From: Bacteroidota bacterium
GTDB taxonomy: Bacteria; Bacteroidota; Rhodothermia; Rhodothermales; UBA10348
Length of the DNA: 51,961 bases
Direction of reading: 5' to 3'
Assembly: GCA_029262775.1 (NCBI GenBank)
Contig: JAJCYR010000058.1
Location: 66,653-118,613, forward strand
Of this stretch, positions 1 to 7,497 are shown piece after piece. The notes below the pieces were generated by a model that saw only the letters and a list, made by a program, of their open reading frames with translations, was not told where the DNA came from and did no database searches. Each line of letters opens with the position of its first letter. The stretch's first letter is position 1. Position numbers and translations under genes: made by a program.

Positions 1-782
1 TCAACAATGACCGTGAAGTCGCTTGTCAGTCCACGTAGGTCACACGGTGAGAGCAATATGTCCAAATCATCTCGCCGGCCGTAGCGCAGCAGGGCGTTCT
101 CAATGCCGGCTTCCATGGCCCGCCTCACCCGATGGGCATCGACCGTCGGTGCATGCTCCGGACTGGTCGGGCTCGATTCCAGATCAATGGCTGTGAAGTA
201 ATTGTTCAGCGTTCTGTGCAGGCGCCAACCCGATTGCTGGATGTCGGCCAGAAATTCGTCCAACTCTTCGGGTTTCACGCACGCATTGTCATCACGCAGC
301 AGTTCCACAATTCCGAGAATGCCCGCAAGCGGCGTAAAAAACTCGTGAGGAAGCGTCGACCGCAGGCTCACACGCAGGTCCGACTCGGCCTGCTGCGCCA
401 GACGGGCGTTGATTTCCGCACGGTGAAGACGTGCCTCTACGCTTTTAAGCAGCTCATCCTGCCCGAATGGCTTGGCCAGGAAGTCATCGGCACCCACTTC
501 CATCCCGGCCCGCGGCGCGATGTCCCGCGTGTTGCCGGTCATCAGGATGAATTGCACGTGGGCAATTTCCGGGTCGAACCTGACCGCGCAAAGTACGTCC
601 CACCCGTTCATGCCCGGCATGTTGACATCACACAGGATCACGTCCGGTTTATACTGCTGTGCCAATTCGACGCCTTCCGCACCTGACTGGGCAATGAGCG
701 ACCGGTATCCCGCGCTCTCCAGCGCAAACGAGAACGTGGACAGAATAGGCTGGTCGTCATCGATAATGAGCACGGTTTTCAA
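1..782 (-). CDS. Response-regulator/histidine-kinase hybrid, 3' end outside window
   Basis: The N-terminus is a CheY-like receiver: MKTVLIIDDD with the acidic pocket, a phosphoacceptor Asp in ILCDVNMPGMNGWDVL, and the conserved Lys in DFLAKPFGQDEL. A linker helix follows, then a HisKA-like H-box, LPHEFFTPLAGILG. The reading frame runs off the left edge before the ATPase domain is complete. This receiver-first arrangement is seen in cytoplasmic hybrid kinases. No ATG lies in the right place. I chose TTG at 782 because it gives the usual receiver start; GTG at 773 is the alternative. It is transcribed away from the S51 peptidase gene, sharing a 133-bp divergent region. Input signal and partner are unknown. 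Confidence 0.8.
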   Translation of the reverse strand, partial: MKTVLIIDDDQPILSTFSFALESAGYRSLIAQSGAEGVELAQQYKPDVILCDVNMPGMNGWDVLCAVRFDPEIAHVQFILMTGNTRDIAPRAGMEVGADDFLAKPFGQDELLKSVEARLHRAEINARLAQQAESDLRVSLRSTLPHEFFTPLAGILGIVELLRDDNACVKPEELDEFLADIQQSGWRLHRTLNNYFTAIDLESSPTSPEHAPTVDAHRVRRAMEAGIENALLRYGRRDDLDILLSPCDLRGLTSDFTVIV

Positions 783-915
783 AGGCTTTTGCCGGTGGAA
801 GCAAGGTGAAAATGGTGGTGTGAAGGTATGTACTGGCTCTTGGACTCGCGCACTTTGTCCAGAAGTTATATTGACGGCATGCCCCACTATTTCTCCCTGC
901 CTCAGACACGAGCAC

Positions 916-1785
916 ATGACTACACGCACGCGTTTCTTATTCCTGCTGATTGCACTGTCCGTCTCATCCGGGATTGTGCTGGCCGCAGCACAGGACATTC
1001 CCAGTGCCGTACAAACCGGCGACGGCACACTCATTTTGGCAGGGGGCGGCCCCCTCGAGGGCACGGGAATCCTCGAAGCGTTCATTGAGCGCGCGGGAGG
1101 CGCTGATAACGGACGGTTTGTCGTCGTACCCACGGCCGCCGGTAATTTTACGCGCGATGGCCAAGTCCGCGAGTTCGACGAAGATCAGGTGCTTGCAGCC
1201 TGGCGGGCCATGGGGCTCCGGCATGTGACCATGCTCCACACCCACTCGGCGCAGGTTGCCAACACGGACGAGTTCGTTCGCCCCCTTGAAGAGGCAACCG
1301 CCGTCTGGTTCACCGGTGGGCGGCAATGGAACATCGTCGACTCCTACGCGGGGACCCAAACGCTCGATGGCTTTTGGGGCGTACTTGCCCGGGGCGGCGT
1401 CATCGGAGGCAGTTCGGCGGGCGCCACCATCCAGGGGACCTTTCTGGTCCGGGGCGATACCGAGGGGTCAGACATTGTCATGACCGACGAGCCTGATCAC
1501 CAGTTCGGATTCGGCTTCCTCGAACAGACGGCCGTTGACCAGCATATAGATACGCGGAGCCGCTGGGACGATCTCATTCCTGTAATTGAGGCTCATCCGG
1601 ACCTGTTGGGTATCGGACTTTCTGAATCGACCGCGATTCTCGTAGAAGACGGCGTTATCGAGGTTATTGGTCGCTACATGGTGACCATTCACGACAATAC
1701 GCGGGTCTATCTTCCCTGGGAAAAGCCGTATTTCGTCCTGGCTCCAGGCATGAAGTTCGATCTGACGACTCGTAAAAATATGTAA
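916..1785 (+). CDS. Secreted cyanophycinase-like serine peptidase (family S51)
   Basis: The 289-residue product starts with a signal peptide (hydrophobic residues about 7-24, ending near LAAAQD). The S51/type-1 amidotransferase-like fold is shown by LILAGGG near the start of the mature part, FTGGRQWNIVD, and the nucleophile elbow GGSSAGA with its catalytic Ser. Family members cleave beta-aspartyl bonds in cyanophycin or small aspartyl peptides. A signal peptide points to periplasmic or extracellular action, so externally supplied polymer or peptide is the likelier substrate. The frame is open upstream to 472, but the signal peptide begins at the ATG at 916. The upstream gap has only a poor promoter-like TATATTGA around 867. 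Substrate is inferred from family only. Confidence 0.82.
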   Translation: MTTRTRFLFLLIALSVSSGIVLAAAQDIPSAVQTGDGTLILAGGGPLEGTGILEAFIERAGGADNGRFVVVPTAAGNFTRDGQVREFDEDQVLAAWRAMGLRHVTMLHTHSAQVANTDEFVRPLEEATAVWFTGGRQWNIVDSYAGTQTLDGFWGVLARGGVIGGSSAGATIQGTFLVRGDTEGSDIVMTDEPDHQFGFGFLEQTAVDQHIDTRSRWDDLIPVIEAHPDLLGIGLSESTAILVEDGVIEVIGRYMVTIHDNTRVYLPWEKPYFVLAPGMKFDLTTRKNM

Positions 1786-1800
1786 CTTTCATTGTTACAT
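1780..1800. repeat. Inverted repeat holding two convergent stop codons
   Basis: Perfect 7-bp arms ATGTAAC and GTTACAT flank a 7-nt loop. Each arm contains the Met-stop end of one of two convergent genes (S51 peptidase on plus, M28-like lipoprotein on minus). The stem is AT-rich with no T-tract, so any terminator role would be weak. Confidence 0.4.
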
Positions 1801-3114
1801 TTCCAACCGGGTCGGCGTCGCCTCGCCGGACACAATGGGTAGCATGCCAACGGCCAGCGCCCGGATAACCCGGGCCATGTGCGCCGAATCCAGGCGCTCG
1901 GGGGCATTTACGTCCGGAAACCAGGTGTCGGTTTCTGCGACCGGACTGGTCCCAATGGCATGCGCTGGCACGCCGCGCGCGGCCATGGGGGCGTTGCCGA
2001 GCAGTTCGAACAGGTTGAACCACGGATAGGGGTCGGGCCCGAAATGGGCGTCTGGGACCGCCTGCGCGGTCTGCAAAATGGTGCCGAGCGTCGAGTGGTC
2101 GAACCCGGTGATCCACGCAGTGGCCGCTCCATCGTCGGCCGTGCCGCCTTCCGCCCCCTCGCCGACCCGGTCCACATGCACCAGGGCGACAACCTTCTCC
2201 GGATCAACGGAGAGCGCAAAATGCGCGGCCCCGAAGTCCGCAGGCGGCCCCAGTGGCTCCAGCGCCTGGTTCGTGGTCGGCCGGGCGTCCGCCCCGGTCA
2301 AAACCGCGTTGGGCGCGACGGTAAACCTCTCGGCATACACTACGAAAACCAGTGTCCTCTCGGGCGTTGACCGCGATGCAAAATACCGTGCCAGTTCCAA
2401 CACGGTAGCCGTGCCCGACACGTGACTTCGGCTGGCAGAAAACACGACTATCTCATCGGCCCGCCTTCCGGGCAGCAGACCCACCACGTTGGCCATCGGA
2501 TACGTGTCAACGCGCGTTGAACCCTGCACACGGAACGGAGGTACACCCCCGCCCCCGCGCCCTGACACGTCCACCCCCTCCGGAGCCAATACGACGACCA
2601 TGTCGCGACCTTCTTCAAGAGCCAACTCCGTTACCGGCTCCGACACCCGCCGGGCGACATCCGAGAACCGGTCGCCGAGCGCTCTATCGACCAGAAGCAT
2701 GATTTTTCCTGTCGCCCCGCGCCAGATGAGCCACGTCTTCATGGGATCCGATCCGGGGCCCACGCCAACCACGGACACGGAATCCTGGTCGGTCCATGAA
2801 ATACGCTCGGACGACAGCGATGCGGCCATGCGGACCTCCGGGATGGCGACTCCGCCGAGCGCCACCGACAGCGCATGGGTCTGCCGCGCAAACACCGTGA
2901 ACTCCTGCAGAAAGTCCTCGTCGCCGCCGAAAGTAGCGAGACCCAGGCCCTGGAACGTCCGGGCAGCGACGTTGAGGCGTCCGTCTGCGATCGCCTGACT
3001 ACGGGTCGCGCTGAGCTCCGCCATGCGCGCGGAGACGCTCGCCGGAGTTACATCATACGCAGCCGTACCACACGCCCCCATCACGAGCGCAAAAAGGAAT
3101 ATCAGACGGTTCAT
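1795..3114 (-). CDS. M28-peptidase-like lipoprotein lacking most metal ligands
   Basis: The 439-residue protein begins with a lipoprotein signal (MNRLIFLFALVMGAC, lipobox VMGAC). The C-terminal half follows the M28 zinc aminopeptidase fold when aligned by eye with the intact M28 gene at 11837-13441. Where M28 has HxD and DNGSG, this protein has FSASRSHVSGT (about residues 226-236). The GAEE motif is YAER (about 260-263). The final metal His is absent from TDTWFPDVNAPERLD (about 395-409). Only VHVDRVG (about 312-318) may retain a ligand. It is therefore probably a non-catalytic, membrane-anchored binding protein. The longer in-frame start at 3177 would precede the signal peptide. It follows the propeller gene by 5 bp in one operon. 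Confidence 0.75.
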   Translation of the reverse strand: MNRLIFLFALVMGACGTAAYDVTPASVSARMAELSATRSQAIADGRLNVAARTFQGLGLATFGGDEDFLQEFTVFARQTHALSVALGGVAIPEVRMAASLSSERISWTDQDSVSVVGVGPGSDPMKTWLIWRGATGKIMLLVDRALGDRFSDVARRVSEPVTELALEEGRDMVVVLAPEGVDVSGRGGGGVPPFRVQGSTRVDTYPMANVVGLLPGRRADEIVVFSASRSHVSGTATVLELARYFASRSTPERTLVFVVYAERFTVAPNAVLTGADARPTTNQALEPLGPPADFGAAHFALSVDPEKVVALVHVDRVGEGAEGGTADDGAATAWITGFDHSTLGTILQTAQAVPDAHFGPDPYPWFNLFELLGNAPMAARGVPAHAIGTSPVAETDTWFPDVNAPERLDSAHMARVIRALAVGMLPIVSGEATPTRLEM

Positions 3115-3119
3115 GCGCC

Positions 3120-4301
3120 TCACCCACCAAGATTGAGGGTAACCCTCAAAATAACCGGAATACCGTCGTAATTCCAAGCCATAATGAAGGCATCGTCACC
3201 CAGCCACAGTATACTGCCGATGGCGTTTCTGCTTCCTTGCCATGTGGCTATTTTGATCGTTCTGACGGTCTCCGTCCTGGAATCCACCGTATCCAAAAGA
3301 AAATCCACCATCCGATTTTTTCGATACAGCACGTACGCCACGTTCAGCATGCTGAGCTGCGCATCGTACCATACGTTCACCGTAGATGCGAAAACCCAGT
3401 ACATTTTCGGGTTCCCAAACCGGTTGCTGTAGACATTATGATGATATGGGAAGCGAACGCGCACGGCCATAGTTCCACGTTCATAGTATTCGTCAAAATC
3501 GAGTTCTTCGTAGACACGGCCTTTGCTGGCCAGGTAATCGGAGCCTTCCGCATACGTGCTACTGTAGACGGCTCGTGCGCTCTGCCCTCCGTTCTGGCGA
3601 CTGGCTTTCCAACTGGTCCCATCGTAGCGGCTTCTGACAAACCACACCGTCCTGTTGTCAACCGGTTCCAGGCGTACATGAACCGACACGCCAACGTTGG
3701 AATCGTTTTCCCTTGGATACGTTTCCGCTGGCATAATGCCCCGTAGATCGAGCCATGCACAGGACTTCTGCCTCGTAGCGAGGTCAATACACTCGACAGC
3801 CGCGGCTTCATTGAGCGTTGAGTGCGTGATCAGGACTGAATCAGCATCAACCATGAAGGTCTGCGGGGCCTTGAAGTCCTCGTCTGAAATCCTGAGAGTC
3901 TTCTCATGCACGCCGTGCCGGTACACTTCCATTTTCTGGAGCGACCGGTCGAAGAGCCAGAGCGCTCCATCGTGAACGACTCCGCTGTAAATGTCCTGGA
4001 ACTCCTGCGGCCCATCGCCCTGCCTTCCCAGTGACCCGCGATACGAACCCGTACCAATATCGTAATACCTGACCACGGGCGACTTGTCGTCAACGACGTA
4101 AAAGTACGCGTCGTCGGCAAACAGCAGCCGGACCCTGGAAAAGGCATACTCGCCTTCCTTTCCTACGTCCTCCCCAATCGTGAAATGCACCTCATGCGGT
4201 ATGTGAAATGTCGGCTGTGCCACGGCAGCCTGTATTATCATGCAGCTGCCTACCAGAACGAAGAATATGGACCGGCTCAACAGCAATCGCTTGCCGCTCA
4301 T
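3120..4301 (-). CDS. Secreted 6-bladed beta-propeller protein
   Basis: The 393-residue product has an N-terminal signal peptide (about residues 4-28, ending near AAVAQP). Repeated beta-propeller strands follow, with the family hallmark GRQGDGPQEFQDI and blade motifs such as FYVVDDKSPVVRYYD and LWLFDRSLQKMEVY. The start at 4301 is favoured by a strong purine-rich GAGGGAGGGG just upstream. Proteins of this type in Bacteroidota are exported and often sit beside short secreted peptides and thioredoxin-like proteins, as here; this neighbourhood statement is recalled knowledge, not checked. It lies 22 bp after the cysteine-rich peptide gene and 5 bp before the M28-like lipoprotein gene. No catalytic residues can be named. 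A binding or scaffold role is inferred. Confidence 0.78.
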   Translation of the reverse strand: MSGKRLLLSRSIFFVLVGSCMIIQAAVAQPTFHIPHEVHFTIGEDVGKEGEYAFSRVRLLFADDAYFYVVDDKSPVVRYYDIGTGSYRGSLGRQGDGPQEFQDIYSGVVHDGALWLFDRSLQKMEVYRHGVHEKTLRISDEDFKAPQTFMVDADSVLITHSTLNEAAAVECIDLATRQKSCAWLDLRGIMPAETYPRENDSNVGVSVHVRLEPVDNRTVWFVRSRYDGTSWKASRQNGGQSARAVYSSTYAEGSDYLASKGRVYEELDFDEYYERGTMAVRVRFPYHHNVYSNRFGNPKMYWVFASTVNVWYDAQLSMLNVAYVLYRKNRMVDFLLDTVDSRTETVRTIKIATWQGSRNAIGSILWLGDDAFIMAWNYDGIPVILRVTLNLGG

Positions 4302-4323
4302 GTCCCCTCCCTCAGCCATATTG

Positions 4324-4575
4324 TCAACATGAGCCCTGACTACCGGATACAGTACACGTAAAATGTCCATCCACGAAACCCAAATCACATTCTGAATATC
4401 CATTAAAATATTCTGTGCCAAATGCACATTCATTTACAGATCCACAGGAATAACACTGTTCTGGCGCGGACATTCCGAGCCGGAAGGCCGATGTCAAAAC
4501 CAGACTACAGATTGCAATGAAGGCGAGTATTGAGGACCGCCGGCCGCGTAAATTACCAAAACGTATTTTGTTCAC
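4324..4575 (-). CDS. Small secreted six-cysteine peptide
   Basis: The 83-residue product starts at GTG, preceded by a good GGAGG at 4583-4587. Residues about 13-36 form a signal peptide or membrane segment (SSILAFIAICSLVLTSAF). The predicted mature part, about 47 residues, holds six Cys in the pattern CYSC, ECAFG, SECD, TCTV and a terminal C. This suggests disulfides or metal binding in the envelope. It resembles in size and context the NVEALA-type peptides of Bacteroidota, but the NVEALA motif itself is absent. It lies between a thioredoxin-fold gene (37 bp upstream) and a propeller gene (22 bp downstream). Function is unknown; a ligand, structural peptide or bacteriocin-like product are all possible. 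Confidence 0.7.
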   Translation of the reverse strand: MNKIRFGNLRGRRSSILAFIAICSLVLTSAFRLGMSAPEQCYSCGSVNECAFGTEYFNGYSECDLGFVDGHFTCTVSGSQGSC

Positions 4576-4612
4576 GTTGTTTCCTCCATGATTTTTGTTA
4601 CGTTAATAAGCG

Positions 4613-5143
4613 TCACTCAACTTGCTTGAGCACAGCATTTCTCAGCCCGTCGTCAATTGCACTCGACTGGAGCCATACGTGGCTTATTCTACCCTGCTCC
4701 TTACTGGGCATGAGCAGAATGGAACGCAAGGGTAGCATCTCGCGGAAATATTCGACGTCTTCATTCGTCATCGATACGACATCAAGATCGAGATGCCCAG
4801 CCGCCATGAGCCTTACTCTTTCTGAAATTCTTTCGTCGTCGTGCCACACGACGAGTTTATGCTGCTTTATTCCAGCTTTCCGCAGACGACCGGCATATGC
4901 CGCCATCTCGGCGTAGTAATTGCCGCACAGCGCTGCATTAACAACGTATAATGCAATTTTTTCTTCGTCCCGTCCTACGTTGCTCTGCCCCTCGCCATAG
5001 CGTAGCACAAGGCCATCGTAGAGAACAAAATCATTTTCGGTTGAACCAACCAGAGTGGAGGCCTTCTCCCATACAATTGACCGGTGCTCTCTTATCTCAC
5101 TGACGTTCCATGCCGAGACTGTCAGAATGAGCGCGATACCTAA
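4613..5143 (-). CDS. Membrane-anchored thioredoxin-fold protein, 5' end damaged or unresolved
   Basis: An open frame of 176 codons follows an in-frame TAG at 5144-5146. It encodes a hydrophobic helix (LGIALILTVSAW), then a periplasmic-type domain. Strand ALYVVNAALCGNYYAEM resembles the first thioredoxin strand and active-site loop but keeps one Cys only (CGNY, not CxxC). KLVVWHDDERISERV and LPLRSILLMPSKEQGRI fit later strands. Within the frame the first ordinary start is GTG at 5008, which would remove the membrane helix, so I give the whole open stretch. Just upstream is an 11-base homopolymer and no usable ATG. Either the gene is a 5'-truncated remnant, or the sequence near the homopolymer is wrong. 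Domain assignment is by eye. Confidence 0.5.
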   Translation of the reverse strand, partial: LGIALILTVSAWNVSEIREHRSIVWEKASTLVGSTENDFVLYDGLVLRYGEGQSNVGRDEEKIALYVVNAALCGNYYAEMAAYAGRLRKAGIKQHKLVVWHDDERISERVRLMAAGHLDLDVVSMTNEDVEYFREMLPLRSILLMPSKEQGRISHVWLQSSAIDDGLRNAVLKQVE

Positions 5144-5146
5144 CTA

Positions 5147-5157
5147 CCCCCCCCCCC
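5147..5157. repeat. C11 homopolymer tract
   Basis: Eleven consecutive C (G on the gene strand) stand just upstream of the thioredoxin-fold frame. On the minus strand ATG at about 5181 reads into the tract and stops seven bases after it. Such tracts slip in replication and are also prone to sequencing error. Confidence 0.9.
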
Positions 5158-5238
5158 GGCGCTAAATATCAATGAATTCATCGTTGATTCACACTACATG
5201 CACACGATAAATATTTTTCATAGCTGGCGCGTGCCCCG

Positions 5239-7497
5239 TCATTCCATCTGGATTTCCTGGGCCGCCCGTACGAACAGCACGCACGGCAGCGCCGGATGGT
5301 TCAGGAACAGGTCCTCCCCGCGCTCGGCGAGGCCGTCCCCGTCGAATCCGATGATGGAGAGGTCGGCATCGGCCGAGCGGCTGGCCACGAGGTCCAGGAA
5401 CTCGATCCGGTCGTCGGTCGCCAGATAGGTGATATTTTTTTCAGAAATCGGCAGGCGACCCTCATCAATGAGCTGTTCTATTTCCTGTCGCTGCTCGACG
5501 ATCTGGTTTTTCGGAAGGGCGGCAAAGACGCTGATCTCCGAATCGTCCCAGTCCTTGTGGCCCATAAGGATATAGCCAAGTAGGATCATCACGTTGGCAT
5601 TCGTGTCATCGTTCCATGTGAGCCAGATATGGATCCTTTTCTGGTCGCCGTAAAAATGATCGCCGTGCCGAAGCACGAGTTGGGACATGTTGGTTGCTGC
5701 CGAAAACGTGGCACTTTCCACGATTTCCGTCACCACGTCGCGCTCATCGTGGATCGAGAATTCGAACATGATCGAGTTGTTGGCAATGCCCGACACGCCC
5801 GGCAGCTGGAGGCTCTGGGCGAGCGCCGATATCATGGACGGACTGACAATGGTATCCATGAAAAGGGTGTTGTCCTTTCCCTCAACGAGTTCCAGCAGGC
5901 GGTCCCGCTGACGAACACTTTCGAGGTAGGTGTCCCGGTTGAGCACACCCGGGATGAAGTGGAGGTACGTCCCGAACCCGTAGCGATGGGCAATCCAGCG
6001 AAGCAGCTGGAGCGGCGCGCGGCGATCGAACGTGCGCTCGTTGACCATGATCACGCTCGGGCGCCAGTCCCGGTCCACTTCGTGGCCGCTGCGCACCTGC
6101 AGCTTGACGTGCATGTAGCGCGTGAGTTGCGACATGGCGCCCTCGAACATGTCTGCCAGGTCGTGTCCAGACCCGGTCGACGAGCGCGCAATGACCAGGT
6201 AGAGTGCAGCCATCACGAGCAGCGCCAGAATCGCGAAGAGCGGATCCATCTGAAACATCAGGAACAGACAGATCATTGCGCCAAAAAGTGAGATGTACCA
6301 GCGCGAGCGGAAGCTGGGGCGGTAACTCGGGCGGGAGGCAAAGCTCTCCAGGAAGCTGATGGCACACAACGATCCGTAGGTGACCATGAAAAACATGGAA
6401 ATCAGCCGCGCCACGAAATTCACATCTCCCAGTAGCACGACGAAAAGGGCTATGCCGCCGGTGGCCAGTGTGGCCCGGCGGGGCTCGTTGACTGCGCCCT
6501 CGCCCGTGGCCAGCCACTTGTTGAGGCGACCAATGGGCAGCGATGCATCGACGGAGAGCGCCTGGATGGTGCGCGGTGCCACGAGGATGGATCCGATGGC
6601 AGAGCTGATGGTGGCCGCACCGAGACCGACCAGGATAATCGGGCCCCAGGCCGATATTTGCACCATGATGAGCTGATCCGATGCCAGCTCTACAGGGCCT
6701 GCCGACAGAACCAGCTTCGTGACAATGGCCGTGTAGACGGCCATGCCCACGAGCGTGGCGGCAATCGTACCCGTCGGGATGGATTTGCGGGGATTGGCCA
6801 AATCGCCCGACAGCCCAACGCCCGCCGTCATACCGGTAAACGCCGGGAATACGATGGCAAACACGAGCACGAGCGGATCGGGATTGGGTACGGTACCCGA
6901 TATGCTTGCCATGGAAGGGTCAAATCCTTCGACCGGCGAACCGAGGAAGAACATGACAAGTGCCGCGGCGAGCGTCGCCGCCACCACGTAGAGCATGCGT
7001 ACACCCATCGATGCGCCCTTGAAAATGATGATGGCCACCAGACCGAGCGTCGCCGGAAACGAAATGAACCTCGGGTCCATAGCGAACCCGGTATACGCTT
7101 CGAACGCTGGCGCCAGCGGCTGGAAGGCCTCCGCAAAGGCAATCATGTAGAATGCCACCGAGATGGCCTGGGACAGGTAAAGCGATACGCCGATCACGCT
7201 CCCGATCGAGGTCCCGAACGAGCGCGAAATAATGAAATACTCGCCCCCGCCCTCCACCTTCCGGTTCGTGGCAATTTCGGCCAGCGCAAGGGCCGTCGGA
7301 ATGGTCACCATGTGGCCGAGGAGGATGATGAGCATGGCCCCCAACCACCCGACGTGCCCCACAGCATAGCCGAAGCGCAGGAACATGACCGCACCCAGAA
7401 TGGTGCTGATTCCCGCCAGGAATACCGGCAGGACGCCAAATCCGTGCCCGCGCGTGCCGTTCTGCGCGGCGACGGAATGCTCAGTAGGTGGGGTCAT
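5239..7497 (-). CDS. SLC12-type cation-chloride cotransporter (APC superfamily)
   Basis: The 752-residue integral membrane protein has about 12 hydrophobic segments in residues 20-465. Its first helix motif GVLPVFLAGISTILGAVMFL and the second segment with EGGGEYFIISRSFG are typical of APC/SLC12 transporters. The long C-terminus (about 480-752) looks like the cytosolic SLC12 domain: PSVIMVNERTF, IHIWLTWNDDTNANVMILLG, and a final ALPCVLFVRA. The family moves chloride with Na+ and/or K+; the ions used here cannot be read from sequence. The ATG at 7497 lies inside the malic enzyme gene, overlapping it by 17 bp in another frame, which suggests translational coupling. A neutral amino-acid permease is the alternative, made less likely by the C-terminal domain. 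Confidence 0.82.
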   Translation of the reverse strand: MTPPTEHSVAAQNGTRGHGFGVLPVFLAGISTILGAVMFLRFGYAVGHVGWLGAMLIILLGHMVTIPTALALAEIATNRKVEGGGEYFIISRSFGTSIGSVIGVSLYLSQAISVAFYMIAFAEAFQPLAPAFEAYTGFAMDPRFISFPATLGLVAIIIFKGASMGVRMLYVVAATLAAALVMFFLGSPVEGFDPSMASISGTVPNPDPLVLVFAIVFPAFTGMTAGVGLSGDLANPRKSIPTGTIAATLVGMAVYTAIVTKLVLSAGPVELASDQLIMVQISAWGPIILVGLGAATISSAIGSILVAPRTIQALSVDASLPIGRLNKWLATGEGAVNEPRRATLATGGIALFVVLLGDVNFVARLISMFFMVTYGSLCAISFLESFASRPSYRPSFRSRWYISLFGAMICLFLMFQMDPLFAILALLVMAALYLVIARSSTGSGHDLADMFEGAMSQLTRYMHVKLQVRSGHEVDRDWRPSVIMVNERTFDRRAPLQLLRWIAHRYGFGTYLHFIPGVLNRDTYLESVRQRDRLLELVEGKDNTLFMDTIVSPSMISALAQSLQLPGVSGIANNSIMFEFSIHDERDVVTEIVESATFSAATNMSQLVLRHGDHFYGDQKRIHIWLTWNDDTNANVMILLGYILMGHKDWDDSEISVFAALPKNQIVEQRQEIEQLIDEGRLPISEKNITYLATDDRIEFLDLVASRSADADLSIIGFDGDGLAERGEDLFLNHPALPCVLFVRAAQEIQME

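Noticed and set aside
5147..5157. Simple on/off phase variation through the C11 tract
   Set aside because: When tract length puts the upstream ATG in frame with the gene, a TAG follows at once, so slippage alone cannot switch the gene on.
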